Source of the DNA: Candidatus Nitrosopelagicus sp.
GTDB taxonomy: Archaea > Thermoproteota > Nitrososphaeria > Nitrososphaerales > Nitrosopumilaceae
DNA length: 64,000 nucleotides
NCBI GenBank assembly: GCA_028242535.1
Contig: JAOJYB010000002.1
Span: 1-64,000 of the forward strand
Direction: 5' to 3'
In this document: positions 10,133-18,555 of the stretch, piece after piece
How positions within the stretch are numbered: position 1 is the first letter of the stretch
Layout of the letters: each line of letters opens with the position of its first letter
Translations under genes and position numbers: made by a program
The notes under the pieces: generated by a model
Seen by the model: only the letters and a program-made list of their open reading frames with translations
Databases searched by the model: none
Told to the model about the DNA's origin: nothing

Positions 10133-10926
10133 ATAATTCTAATATGCCTATAATTGATTCAAAAATTCTTCGTGAAAAAATTAAAGATAATTTAATTCGA
10201 ATTGTTGACGTAAGACGAGAACAAGACTATCAACTAGGTCATATTACAAATGCAGTAAATCTCCCATTAGCAAAACTTCTTGCAGATGATAGTGTAGAAT
10301 CTATACAAAAGATTGCACAGGACTTTGGAATATCTGATGAAACCTCTGTAGTCATTTATGATGATACATTTGGTGCATTATCATCAAGAGTTGTTTGGGC
10401 ATTACAATACATTGGACACAAAGATGCAAAATTACTTGATGTGACATTTTCTCAATGGAAGACTCTTGGATATGAAATCTCAACTGAAGTTCCTGAAATT
10501 GAATCTGCTACACACTCTATCAAAGAGAATAAAGAGATAATGGCTACTGCAGAATATCTTGAAAAAGTAAAAGAAAACAAAAATGTTATAATTATTGATA
10601 ATCGTGAACGATTAAATTATTTGGAACAGCACATTCCAGGCGCAATAAATATCCCATACAGGACACTTGCAACAGATGGAAAAATTCTGAGAACTAAAGA
10701 AGGAATGAAAAACCTTCTCAAAAACAGAGGAATTTCAGAGGATGCTGAAATAATCACATATTGTGGAAGTGTAGGGACTCTATCTGGTCTTGCATATTAT
10801 GCTCTAAAATCTGTAGGATTATCTAATGTCAAATTATATGTTCATTCTTTTAAGGAATGGAAAAGTCTTGAAAAGCCAATTGATAAACAAGAAAATGCTA
10901 ATTATTGGGATCTTTCAGCTGAATGA
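10120..10926 (+). CDS. Two-domain rhodanese/thiosulfate sulfurtransferase (likely start ATG 10129, ATGA overlap)
   Basis: Two rhodanese domains, RIVDVRREQDYQLGHI and IIDNRERLNYLEQHIPGA; catalytic YCGSVGT. Confidence 0.9.
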   Translation: MCCMNNSNMPIIDSKILREKIKDNLIRIVDVRREQDYQLGHITNAVNLPLAKLLADDSVESIQKIAQDFGISDETSVVIYDDTFGALSSRVVWALQYIGHKDAKLLDVTFSQWKTLGYEISTEVPEIESATHSIKENKEIMATAEYLEKVKENKNVIIIDNRERLNYLEQHIPGAINIPYRTLATDGKILRTKEGMKNLLKNRGISEDAEIITYCGSVGTLSGLAYYALKSVGLSNVKLYVHSFKEWKSLEKPIDKQENANYWDLSAE

Positions 10927-10963
10927 TGATTTTATATACAAAAACTAAAAATTAATTATAAAA

Positions 10964-11170
10964 ATGAAAGATATTAACGACATAATGCCAAAAGTCCCAG
11001 ATATGAAATGGGGGGCTTTGCTTAACAAAAAACCAACAAATAAAAAAATTGAGGAATTAAACAATTTACTCCCTCATAATGGACGTTGGCACACTGTCTA
11101 TGAAGAAGATGACTTATCAGTCATTGATGGCATTCCAATCATAAAAAAAGAAAAAGAGTCTATGACCTAA
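10964..11170 (+). CDS. Small hypothetical protein downstream of the reductase/rhodanese pair
   Basis: 68-aa ORF, co-directional, 38 nt after the rhodanese. Confidence 0.65.
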   Translation: MKDINDIMPKVPDMKWGALLNKKPTNKKIEELNNLLPHNGRWHTVYEEDDLSVIDGIPIIKKEKESMT

Positions 11171-12277
11171 TTAATTCTGCGTAACACTAGCTCGTAATTT
11201 TTTTGTAACTTGCATTTCTATCATTTCAAATAATTCAAGCATCTTCTTTTTGTTATCAATTAGATAATCCTTACCTTTGTCATTTAATCTAATTTTGTAT
11301 AATCTAATTTCTCTATGTTCGTCTAAAAATTCTTCAATCATTTGTTGTCCACATTTTACTGGATTTATAAATACATCAAAACTGTCTACTGTCTTTTCAG
11401 TATCTTCGTTTTCTATTGCAGTCCTTGTTGTTTGAATTGCTAATCCAATCTCTTTGAGATTTTTAACAGGTGTTGGAATTTTTCCAATCTCTTTTGGTCC
11501 AAGTAGACCACGTCTTTTTGCACCAATTCTTTTTGCAACATCTGGAACCAAATCATAAATAGGTATAATCTGATTAAATCCCTGTCTCTTTTCACTTTTA
11601 ATAACAACTCCTTTCAAGATTAATTCATCTAATCCTTTGATCGTGTCTTCTTTTCCTAGGAATGTAGTCCATACAATTGCTCCAATCGTATGATATCCTT
11701 GTCGTAATGATTCAATTAATACCACCTCAATAATTCGTTTGAATCCCTCTTCTGATCTTACATTTACAAAGTCTTTGTCTTTTACCGCTTTTCTTGCATT
11801 TTTAACATCAATCTCAATTGAACGTTTTAGTGCTTCTAGCGAATCTGGTACTTGATTTAACATTGAAAGATAACATCCTTTGTTATACCATGCCATTCCA
11901 TATGTTGGGTCTGAGTCTATTGCTTTTTCTACGCAATCTAATGCTTTTGCATAATTCTTTTTTTCATAATTTACTAGTGATTTGAGATTCCATGCTTCTG
12001 GATTCGTTATATCAATATCTAAGATCTTATCATAAACTCTCATTGCTTCTGAATAGTCGTCTAAATGGAATCTTGAATATCCTAGTTTGAGCATCACTTC
12101 CACATCATTTGGATCTGCTCTGAGTATCATCTCAAAATTTCTTACTGCCTCTTCTAATTTTTCATCTGCCATGAAATTGATACCTTTTTTGAAAAGTCTA
12201 TCTCGTTGATAATTTACATTAGTTAATCCAGTCTCTTCTTTTTTACTAAGAGATGTGTCTTTTTTTTCATTCTTCAT
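11171..12277 (-). CDS. TPR-repeat protein with C-terminal domain
   Basis: Repeated TPR signatures (LKLGYSRFHLDDYSEAMRVYDKILDIDITNPEAWNLKS...). Confidence 0.85.
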   Translation of the reverse strand: MKNEKKDTSLSKKEETGLTNVNYQRDRLFKKGINFMADEKLEEAVRNFEMILRADPNDVEVMLKLGYSRFHLDDYSEAMRVYDKILDIDITNPEAWNLKSLVNYEKKNYAKALDCVEKAIDSDPTYGMAWYNKGCYLSMLNQVPDSLEALKRSIEIDVKNARKAVKDKDFVNVRSEEGFKRIIEVVLIESLRQGYHTIGAIVWTTFLGKEDTIKGLDELILKGVVIKSEKRQGFNQIIPIYDLVPDVAKRIGAKRRGLLGPKEIGKIPTPVKNLKEIGLAIQTTRTAIENEDTEKTVDSFDVFINPVKCGQQMIEEFLDEHREIRLYKIRLNDKGKDYLIDNKKKMLELFEMIEMQVTKKLRASVTQN

Positions 12278-12387
12278 GAAGTAATTTCTTACATTTATCG
12301 GATAAATATCAATCTGCCATTAGCGGTGAAATTACGCCTAAAAGGCTCGAAAATCTAATTAAATACTAGATATTCAAAGAAACGATC

Positions 12388-13659
12388 ATGTCTTCATCTG
12401 ACCACATTTCTGTTAGAGGTCAATCACCTTACACACAAAAAAATGGTGTTTTTGAAGTTGAATTTGCTATCACTGAAGCAAAACCTTCTGGTGAACAAAT
12501 TGCACAAAAATCCTTTCTTCCTTTATGGCGTGAAAAGTCTCATCTTAATATTAAAAACGGAAACTTTGAAGCTACTTTGGGTTCTTCATCAAATCCATTA
12601 CCTGAAAAAATTTCTACATTCACTAGTGTCTGGATAATTCTAGTTGATCAATTTTCATCTGTGGGAACTTCGTTTGAATTTAAAGTTCCTGACACAATGA
12701 GACAAATCCATGACAAACCAAAATCTGATTCAAAACCATCTAAAGTAAAATCATCTTCACGATCTCTTCCCGGTGACAAAGGTCCTCCTGGTCCTCCTGG
12801 TCCTGAGGGTGACAAAGGTGACAAAGGTGACAAAGGCCAATCGGGTGAAAAAGGTCCCGGTGGTGATAAGGGTGTCACTGGTGACAAAGGTGACAAAGGT
12901 GACAAAGGTACACTCGGTCCAAAAGGTGACAAAGGTGACAAAGGAGAAAAAGGTCTTACTGGTGACAAAGGAGACAAAGGAGAACAAGGTGGACATGGAA
13001 TTTTAGGAGACAAAGGTCCAACTGGTCAACAAGGTAATTCAGGTGACAAAGGATTAACTGGTTTACGTGGAGACAAAGGTGACAAAGGTTCAACTGGTCC
13101 TCCTGGTGTTCAAGGAGACAAAGGAGTTCCCGGTTCTGTTGGTGAAAGAGGTGACAAAGGAGTTACTGGTCCAATGGGAGAAAAAGGTCCATCTGGTCCA
13201 CAAGGTCCACAAGGTGAAAAAGGAAAAATTGGAATCACAGGACCGATTGGAGAAAAAGGTCCACGTGGTCCACAAGGTCGTCCTGGAGACAAAGGATTAA
13301 CTGGTGTTCCTGGTCCTCAAGGTGATCGTGGAACTATTGGTCCACAAGGTGAACAAGGTCCGCCTGGATTAACTGGAGACAAAGGTCCACGTGGTCCCCA
13401 AGGAATTCAAGGTCCACAAGGCGAACAAGGAAAACAAGGCTTGCAAGGTCCATCTGGCGACAAAGGCTCACAAGGCTCACAAGGTCCTGTCGGCGACAAT
13501 GGTCCACGCGGTCCTCCTGGTCCACCTGGAGAAAAAGGCAACAAAGGTGGAATGTCTGAAGAGCAAAAACAGTTGTTTAAAGATATGCTTGACATTTTAG
13601 TTAGAAAGGGAATCATGTCTGCTGAAGAACAAATTGAGTTACAAAGTCATCTGTATTAG
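12388..13659 (+). CDS. Collagen-like protein: N-terminal beta-type domain, 86 Gly-X-Y triplets, C-terminal helical tail
   Basis: Uninterrupted GXY from 12772 to 13545 (258 codons); 21 GDK triplets; tail [35 protein letters not shown]; in-frame TAG upstream of the ATG excludes a longer N-terminus. Confidence 0.93.
   Translation: MSSSDHISVRGQSPYTQKNGVFEVEFAITEAKPSGEQIAQKSFLPLWREKSHLNIKNGNFEATLGSSSNPLPEKISTFTSVWIILVDQFSSVGTSFEFKVPDTMRQIHDKPKSDSKPSKVKSSSRSLPGDKGPPGPPGPEGDKGDKGDKGQSGEKGPGGDKGVTGDKGDKGDKGTLGPKGDKGDKGEKGLTGDKGDKGEQGGHGILGDKGPTGQQGNSGDKGLTGLRGDKGDKGSTGPPGVQGDKGVPGSVGERGDKGVTGPMGEKGPSGPQGPQGEKGKIGITGPIGEKGPRGPQGRPGDKGLTGVPGPQGDRGTIGPQGEQGPPGLTGDKGPRGPQGIQGPQGEQGKQGLQGPSGDKGSQGSQGPVGDNGPRGPPGPPGEKGNKGGMSEEQKQLFKDMLDILVRKGIMSAEEQIELQSHLY
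12772..13545 (+). repeat. Gly-X-Y coding repeat tract (86 triplets)
   Basis: Counted codon by codon; includes perfect tandem GGTGACAAA x3 at 12808-12834 and 12880-12906. Confidence 0.95.
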
Positions 13660-13663
13660 ATAA

Positions 13664-14389
13664 TTAGTATAAACTTTCAGCAACTGTTCTGTATGGGACA
13701 AGCCATCTTTCATGATTACATTCTGTGCATTTGTACAACCATTTTCGTTTTCTTGTGATCACTTTTGGAACAACTACAACCTCATGTTTTGTCTTTCCCA
13801 TACAGTAATCACACCGTCTTTCTTCATACTGTTTTGGCTGATCTTTCATTCCTAGGAGATCTGCCAATTTTCTAAAATCATTTTTTAACTCATCAATGAG
13901 TTTTTGATTGTAAATTGTTGCCGCAGGGTGAAATGTAACAAAAAACTTCCTTCCATCTTTTTCTACAATCTTACCATGATTCTTTGTTATTTCTTTTCCA
14001 TCCAATAAAGTTCCATATGCGGTATTCCCCATAACACAGATTATCTTTGGATTAATTATTTCAATTTCTTGATTGATAAAGTCATTACATGCCTCTTCTT
14101 CTTGTTTTGATGGAACTCTATTCTTTGGTGGTCTACATTTTACAATATTTGTAATATAGACATCTTCTCTATTTATCCCGGTATCTTCTAAAATCATATC
14201 AAGCCTTTTTCCTGCAGCGCCGACAAATGGCTCTCCATACATATCTTCATTTCTGCCTGGGGCTTCTCCTACAAAAATTACGTCTGCGTCAAATCTTCCT
14301 TTCCCAGGAACCGCTTTTGTTCGTGTTTCACATAATTTGCATTTTTCACATACTTTGACATTTTTTGCAATTGAATCTAGCTTGTGCAT
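13664..14389 (-). CDS. Uracil-DNA glycosylase, 4Fe-4S family (family 4-like), with C-terminal zinc-ribbon extension
   Basis: CEKCKLCETRTKAVPGKG, VGEAPGRNEDMYGEPFVGAAGKRLD, HPAA; C-term CDYC...CTEC. Confidence 0.9.
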   Translation of the reverse strand: MHKLDSIAKNVKVCEKCKLCETRTKAVPGKGRFDADVIFVGEAPGRNEDMYGEPFVGAAGKRLDMILEDTGINREDVYITNIVKCRPPKNRVPSKQEEEACNDFINQEIEIINPKIICVMGNTAYGTLLDGKEITKNHGKIVEKDGRKFFVTFHPAATIYNQKLIDELKNDFRKLADLLGMKDQPKQYEERRCDYCMGKTKHEVVVVPKVITRKRKWLYKCTECNHERWLVPYRTVAESLY

Positions 14390-14417
14390 ATCTATGATTC
14401 GAGGAACTACTGAATAA

Positions 14418-14645
14418 TTAATCTAAACTCATTTGTGATATTGCAGGCATGGTGAAGAAATACTCATCTTCAAACTCAAAATCTGTTTCGCCTTTTTCTC
14501 TTAACGATTCAAAGTAATTATTACAATCTGAATGAAATTGTAAATTAGGATTATCTTGAATCATCACTACTAATTGATCGAAAACAATTCTTTTGTTTGG
14601 CTTTGTGAGAATAATTTGTTTAAGTTGTGTGGATGTTTTACGCAT
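14418..14645 (-). CDS. Small hypothetical protein
   Basis: 75-aa ORF upstream of and co-directional with the UDG gene. Confidence 0.6.
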   Translation of the reverse strand: MRKTSTQLKQIILTKPNKRIVFDQLVVMIQDNPNLQFHSDCNNYFESLREKGETDFEFEDEYFFTMPAISQMSLD

Positions 14646-14684
14646 TAAAAGAATACATAATAGAACCTAGCCTAAATTGCAATT

Positions 14685-16157
14685 ATGAGCGATTTACAAA
14701 AACCTGAATCCGAATTAATCATTAATGAACAAAAAACTCCTGATTTGGAATTCCTGAAATTCTTTGACCCTACCACAATGAGCATTCATCTCAAAGAAAA
14801 TCAAAAACCTCTTGGCAAGAAAGGAATGCCTGGAAATTTTGAATTAGTTGAATTAGATACAAAAACACTTGACCGTGATTATCTTGAAATTATAACATCA
14901 CAAATTTTGGCATCCATTGATGATGAAACACTTGGTAATACAGAAATCTCAAAACCTGGTGCTTTGGTAATACAGTATAGAGATTATCGAATTGCCATCA
15001 CACGACCTCCATTTTCTGAACTTTTAGAAATTACAATAGTTCATCCAATTAAACAAATGTCATTAGAGGATTATCATCTATCTGAGAAACTAATGTCAAG
15101 ATTGGAACAACAAGCAGAAGGAATTCTAATCTCTGGGGCTCCTGGTTCTGGAAAAAGTACACTTGCATCGGGAATTGCAAACTTCTTCAATAGAACTGGA
15201 AATATTGTAAAAACTTTTGAATCTCCACGTGACTTACAAGTTGATCCTGGAGTAACTCAGTATACTAGATTGGATGGAAGTTTTGAAAACTCGGCTGATA
15301 TTTTATTGCTTGTTAGGCCTGATTACACAATATTTGATGAGGTTCGACGAAGAGAAGATTTTAGAATTTTTAGTGATCTTAGATTAACTGGTGTTGGTAT
15401 GGTTGGGGTTGTTCATGCAAATACTCCGATTGATGCAATTCAAAGATTTATTGGAAAAATTGAACTTGGAATTATTCCAAATGTACTGGATACTGTCATT
15501 TATGTAAAGGATGGAGGAATCTCCAAAGTTTATGATTTGGAATTAAAGGTAAAGGTCCCATCTGGAATGGTTGAACAGGATTTGGCACGTCCTGTCATTG
15601 AAATATCTGATTTTGAAACTAACCGTTTGGAATATGAAATCTATACATTTGGTGAGGAAAATATCATAATTCCTGTAACTGAAAACGGTTCACAAAAATC
15701 TGGTATTGAACATTTAGCTGAAGAAAAAATTCTGGATAGATTATATAGATTTGATCCACACCCAAAAATTGAATTTCTTACTCCTGGAAGAATCAAGGTC
15801 TTTGTTTCAAGAGACTCAATTCCATCATTGATTGGTAAGGCTGGAAAAACCATCCAAGAATTAGAAAAATCTCTTGGTTTACACATTGATGTTGAAGAGC
15901 ATGTAGCACAACAAGAACTTCCGTCTCAGGCTTTATCATATGATTTTTCTGAATCTGGAACCGCCTTGGTATTTGAGGTGGATAGACAGTACACTGGAAA
16001 TACTGCAAGCTTTGTTGTAAACGATGAATTTCTTTTTTCATCTAGAATTGGTAAAAAAGGTAAAATTAGAATCTTGAAACGTTCTGCCGAGGGTAAACGT
16101 TTTTCTAGATTTGTTAACACCAATGATAATTTGGAAATATTTCTTAAAACTCATTAA
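14685..16157 (+). CDS. PilT-like ATPase with C-terminal KH domain (COG1855-like, no PIN domain)
   Basis: Walker A GAPGSGKST, DILLLVRPDYTIFDEVRR, GVGMVGVVHANTPIDAIQRFIG, KH-like SLIGKAGKTIQELEKSLGLHIDVEE. Confidence 0.9.
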   Translation: MSDLQKPESELIINEQKTPDLEFLKFFDPTTMSIHLKENQKPLGKKGMPGNFELVELDTKTLDRDYLEIITSQILASIDDETLGNTEISKPGALVIQYRDYRIAITRPPFSELLEITIVHPIKQMSLEDYHLSEKLMSRLEQQAEGILISGAPGSGKSTLASGIANFFNRTGNIVKTFESPRDLQVDPGVTQYTRLDGSFENSADILLLVRPDYTIFDEVRRREDFRIFSDLRLTGVGMVGVVHANTPIDAIQRFIGKIELGIIPNVLDTVIYVKDGGISKVYDLELKVKVPSGMVEQDLARPVIEISDFETNRLEYEIYTFGEENIIIPVTENGSQKSGIEHLAEEKILDRLYRFDPHPKIEFLTPGRIKVFVSRDSIPSLIGKAGKTIQELEKSLGLHIDVEEHVAQQELPSQALSYDFSESGTALVFEVDRQYTGNTASFVVNDEFLFSSRIGKKGKIRILKRSAEGKRFSRFVNTNDNLEIFLKTH

Positions 16158-16605
16158 AACTGTTAAGCACTTTAGGATTTGCTTTGAAGAATGTTACAAA
16201 TTTCCTAATCTGTCTAATTGTTTTTGGGTTTAGATAATGTTCTATTCCTTCTGCATCTTGATTTGCAATATCTTTCCCAATTCCTAAAATTTCGAAAAAT
16301 TCAAGTAAAATTCCATGCTTCTGCTTTATTATGTCTGCAATACGTTGGCCTTCTACTGTTAAATTAATCCCATAATACTTTTCGTATATTAAATATCCAT
16401 CAGCATCTAATTTTTTTAGCATTTTTGTTACACTTGGGGCGCTAACGTTCATGTATCTTGAAATATCAAGTGTTGCTGCATATCCCTTCATATCTACTAA
16501 TTCTGATATTACTTCTAGATAGTCTTCTACTCTTGATGAAATTGCTTTCTCTGATTCATGTGCTGCTTTGATTGAATCTAACCTACGTGAAATCTTGTTT
16601 TTCAT
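16144..16605 (-). CDS. DtxR/MntR-family metal-dependent transcriptional regulator
   Basis: VEDYLEVISELVDMKGYAATLDISRYMNVSAPSVTKMLKKLDADGYLIYEKYYGINLT; HTH and GIEHYL metal-site region. Confidence 0.9.
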   Translation of the reverse strand: MKNKISRRLDSIKAAHESEKAISSRVEDYLEVISELVDMKGYAATLDISRYMNVSAPSVTKMLKKLDADGYLIYEKYYGINLTVEGQRIADIIKQKHGILLEFFEILGIGKDIANQDAEGIEHYLNPKTIRQIRKFVTFFKANPKVLNSFNEF

Positions 16606-16690
16606 TATGGCAATATGAAATTGCTTTTATATAAATTCAAAATTATTGTGACAAAATTTTGACTTGGACGTAGTAGATTTTGATCACTGA

Positions 16691-17068
16691 GTGTTAACTA
16701 TATTTTTCAAAATAACAATAATGACTGATCCTCTTAGAGAAAAAATTGAAAAATTACGACTTATGAAGGAATCTGCTTCTCGACGTTCTGATTTGTACTC
16801 TGATATGGGAAAACTTGATGACAAAAAAACATCTCAATCCTTAGGTGCATTAAATCGTGCATCTGCACCAGGTAAAAAAATGCAAAAATTGGGGTTTCTT
16901 ATGTTATGGATTCCTGAACCTACTGGAGTGACAGTTGCACTTGGGGCCCCAATGATATTGGCAGGCAGATATCTAGATAAAAAATACAATGGCTCTACGC
17001 TGAAAGATATTGGTCACAGTACAAACCACACACTATCCTCAATCAGTCAATTCAAAGCATCATTGTAA
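16691..17068 (+). CDS. Hypothetical protein (likely start 16721, MTDPLREK)
   Basis: Basic N-terminal region plus a hydrophobic segment. Confidence 0.6.
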   Translation: MLTIFFKITIMTDPLREKIEKLRLMKESASRRSDLYSDMGKLDDKKTSQSLGALNRASAPGKKMQKLGFLMLWIPEPTGVTVALGAPMILAGRYLDKKYNGSTLKDIGHSTNHTLSSISQFKASL

Positions 17069-17106
17069 TTGCTTTAGTTTTTATTTTATCTATTATAAGG
17101 AAAAAC

Positions 17107-17610
17107 ATGCCTACCCGTCTACAAGTTTTAATTCCAATTAGTATTGCGGCTATAATCGTTGGTGTCGCAGGTATTGTATCTCTTCCTTCCGAAATAACAA
17201 TTGACACAAATTCAAATTTTCTAATGGGCACTGTACAATTAGATGATAAAATTCTTCAAGTATACATTGCAGATACGGATCCTCGTAGAATGCGTGGTTT
17301 GATGTTTGAAACTGAAAGTTTTCTTGCTGATGACAAAGGTATGCTGTTTGTGTTTGATGAACCTGGAAATCGTTCCATGTGGATGAAAAACATGCAATTC
17401 CATCTTGACATTATATGGTTCAATGAAAACGGGAATGTAGTCTCAATTGAAAAAAATGTCCCTCCATGCATAACTCCTGTTGAAGTAATGAGCTGTAAAT
17501 CAGTTGGTGTGTCTGCTGATAATACAAAATATGTTCTTGAACTGATATCTGGGTATGTGGACCAACACTCCATAACTGAAGATTCTCACTTGAAAATTAT
17601 TTCAATCTAG
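17107..17610 (+). CDS. DUF192-family protein with N-terminal membrane anchor
   Basis: TDPRRMRGLMFE...DKGMLFVFDEPGNRSMWMKNMQFHLDIIWFNENGNVVSIEKNVPPC. Confidence 0.9.
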   Translation: MPTRLQVLIPISIAAIIVGVAGIVSLPSEITIDTNSNFLMGTVQLDDKILQVYIADTDPRRMRGLMFETESFLADDKGMLFVFDEPGNRSMWMKNMQFHLDIIWFNENGNVVSIEKNVPPCITPVEVMSCKSVGVSADNTKYVLELISGYVDQHSITEDSHLKIISI

Positions 17611-17735
17611 ATGAATCTATTTTACCAAAAGACGTATCTTGTTTTAGGAATGTTCTTTATTTTGATTGGAATCTCTTTCTGACTCCTATCTGAAAAACCG
17701 AAAGATCTTAAAACGAGCTAAATAAATCGCATAGT

Positions 17736-17903
17736 ATGACTGATTTTAAAAAAATTGCTGCAGATGGTTTTGAGATTAATGCAAAAGCTCTCGAAAACAA
17801 TCCTGATGATGCCGCAGCACGTTCTTACATGTTGGGAATTATGATGGCAAAACATCTGGATGAAGAACATCTGAAACGTGCAAAAAGATATGTGATTGAC
17901 TGA
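17736..17903 (+). CDS. Small hypothetical protein (55 aa), not in ORF track
   Basis: Read manually: MTDFKKIAADGFEINAKALENNPDDAAARSYMLGIMMAKHLDEEHLKRAKRYVID*. Confidence 0.55.
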   Translation: MTDFKKIAADGFEINAKALENNPDDAAARSYMLGIMMAKHLDEEHLKRAKRYVID

Positions 17904-17938
17904 TAAGTACTTAAAAAAATAATATGATTAATTCACAA

Positions 17939-18277
17939 TTATTGTTGCGGTATTACTTCGCCTATAGGTGCAATAGTCTGCTTTTGTCCTAATAATGACA
18001 AAAGTGGCATTGCATCCCACTCATACATGTATGATGAAAGAAATGATTTGCATGCATCGTTATATTTCCCAAAAAACAATTCTGCTTGTGCCTTATCTCC
18101 TTCAATAACTGACATTGCAGTCTTGTTATCATCAAAAGAACCACTCCAAATCATATTTCCTTGACCATTCCAGTCGTCAATAATTGCAGCAATCTTACCT
18201 GCTGCTTGTGCTACGTCTTGTTCTTTAGCATCTTCTTTGAAAACGCTAACTAGAACATATGGTGATTTATCTGCCAT
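17939..18277 (-). CDS. Hypothetical protein (112 aa)
   Basis: MADKSPYVLVSVFKEDAKEQDVAQAAGKI...; compact soluble fold likely. Confidence 0.65.
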   Translation of the reverse strand: MADKSPYVLVSVFKEDAKEQDVAQAAGKIAAIIDDWNGQGNMIWSGSFDDNKTAMSVIEGDKAQAELFFGKYNDACKSFLSSYMYEWDAMPLLSLLGQKQTIAPIGEVIPQQ

Positions 18278-18347
18278 GAAAAATTACCACTAATTGGATA
18301 TTAAAATTCAGTGTACTTTTCATAATCATATTCTAATTAATTAGAAA

Positions 18348-18447
18348 GTGCCGTTAGCAACACTTCCAGTAGTTGACGACATGTATTCTGGTTTTAAATC
18401 AAAGCATGCGAATGCTGTGTCACTAACGGCATAAAGTAATTTTTTTT
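18348..18447 (+). ncRNA. Candidate structured RNA with closing stem, GNRA hairpin and 3' U-tract
   Basis: P1 TGCCGTTAG (18349-18357)/CTAACGGCA (18423-18431) plus flanking G-T wobble; ACAC/GTGT; AGCAT-GCGA-ATGCT (18403-18416); CCAG/CTGG; T-run about 18440-18447. Confidence 0.5.
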
Positions 18448-18482
18448 ATACAATAATTAAAACTAGTTTTGAACTTACAATT

Positions 18483-18504
18483 TTATTCTATGTTCTTAGA
18501 ATAA
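18483..18504. promoter_or_regulatory. Inverted-repeat operator upstream of phnD
   Basis: TTATTCTA-TGTTCT-TAGAATAA, perfect 8-bp arms; 20/22 identical to 19611-19632. Confidence 0.7.
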
Positions 18505-18555
18505 GAAATGAGAAGTTGTTATTAGTTTAATTAGCTTTGACTAAGCACATCGAAC

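Noticed and set aside
12293-12307. Palindrome ATTTATC-G-GATAAAT between the TPR gene and the collagen gene
   Set aside because: It sits where the TPR gene's TATA box would be expected and is AT-rich, so a specific operator is not supported.
12808-12906. Tandem GGTGACAAA units as a possible CRISPR or satellite repeat
   Set aside because: No spacers; units are in-frame Gly-Asp-Lys codons of the collagen tract.
12443-13616. Multiple Ser/Pro-, Thr/Phe- or Lys/Val-rich ORFs in other frames of the collagen gene (e.g. 12648..13013 -, 12773..13006 +)
   Set aside because: Artefacts of the 9-nt periodic GXY coding repeat, which keeps alternative frames open.
14144-16605. Toxin-antitoxin reading of the PilT-like ATPase and neighbouring small ORF
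   Set aside because: The ATPase has no PIN toxin domain, and the small ORF is divergently transcribed with no antitoxin-like features.
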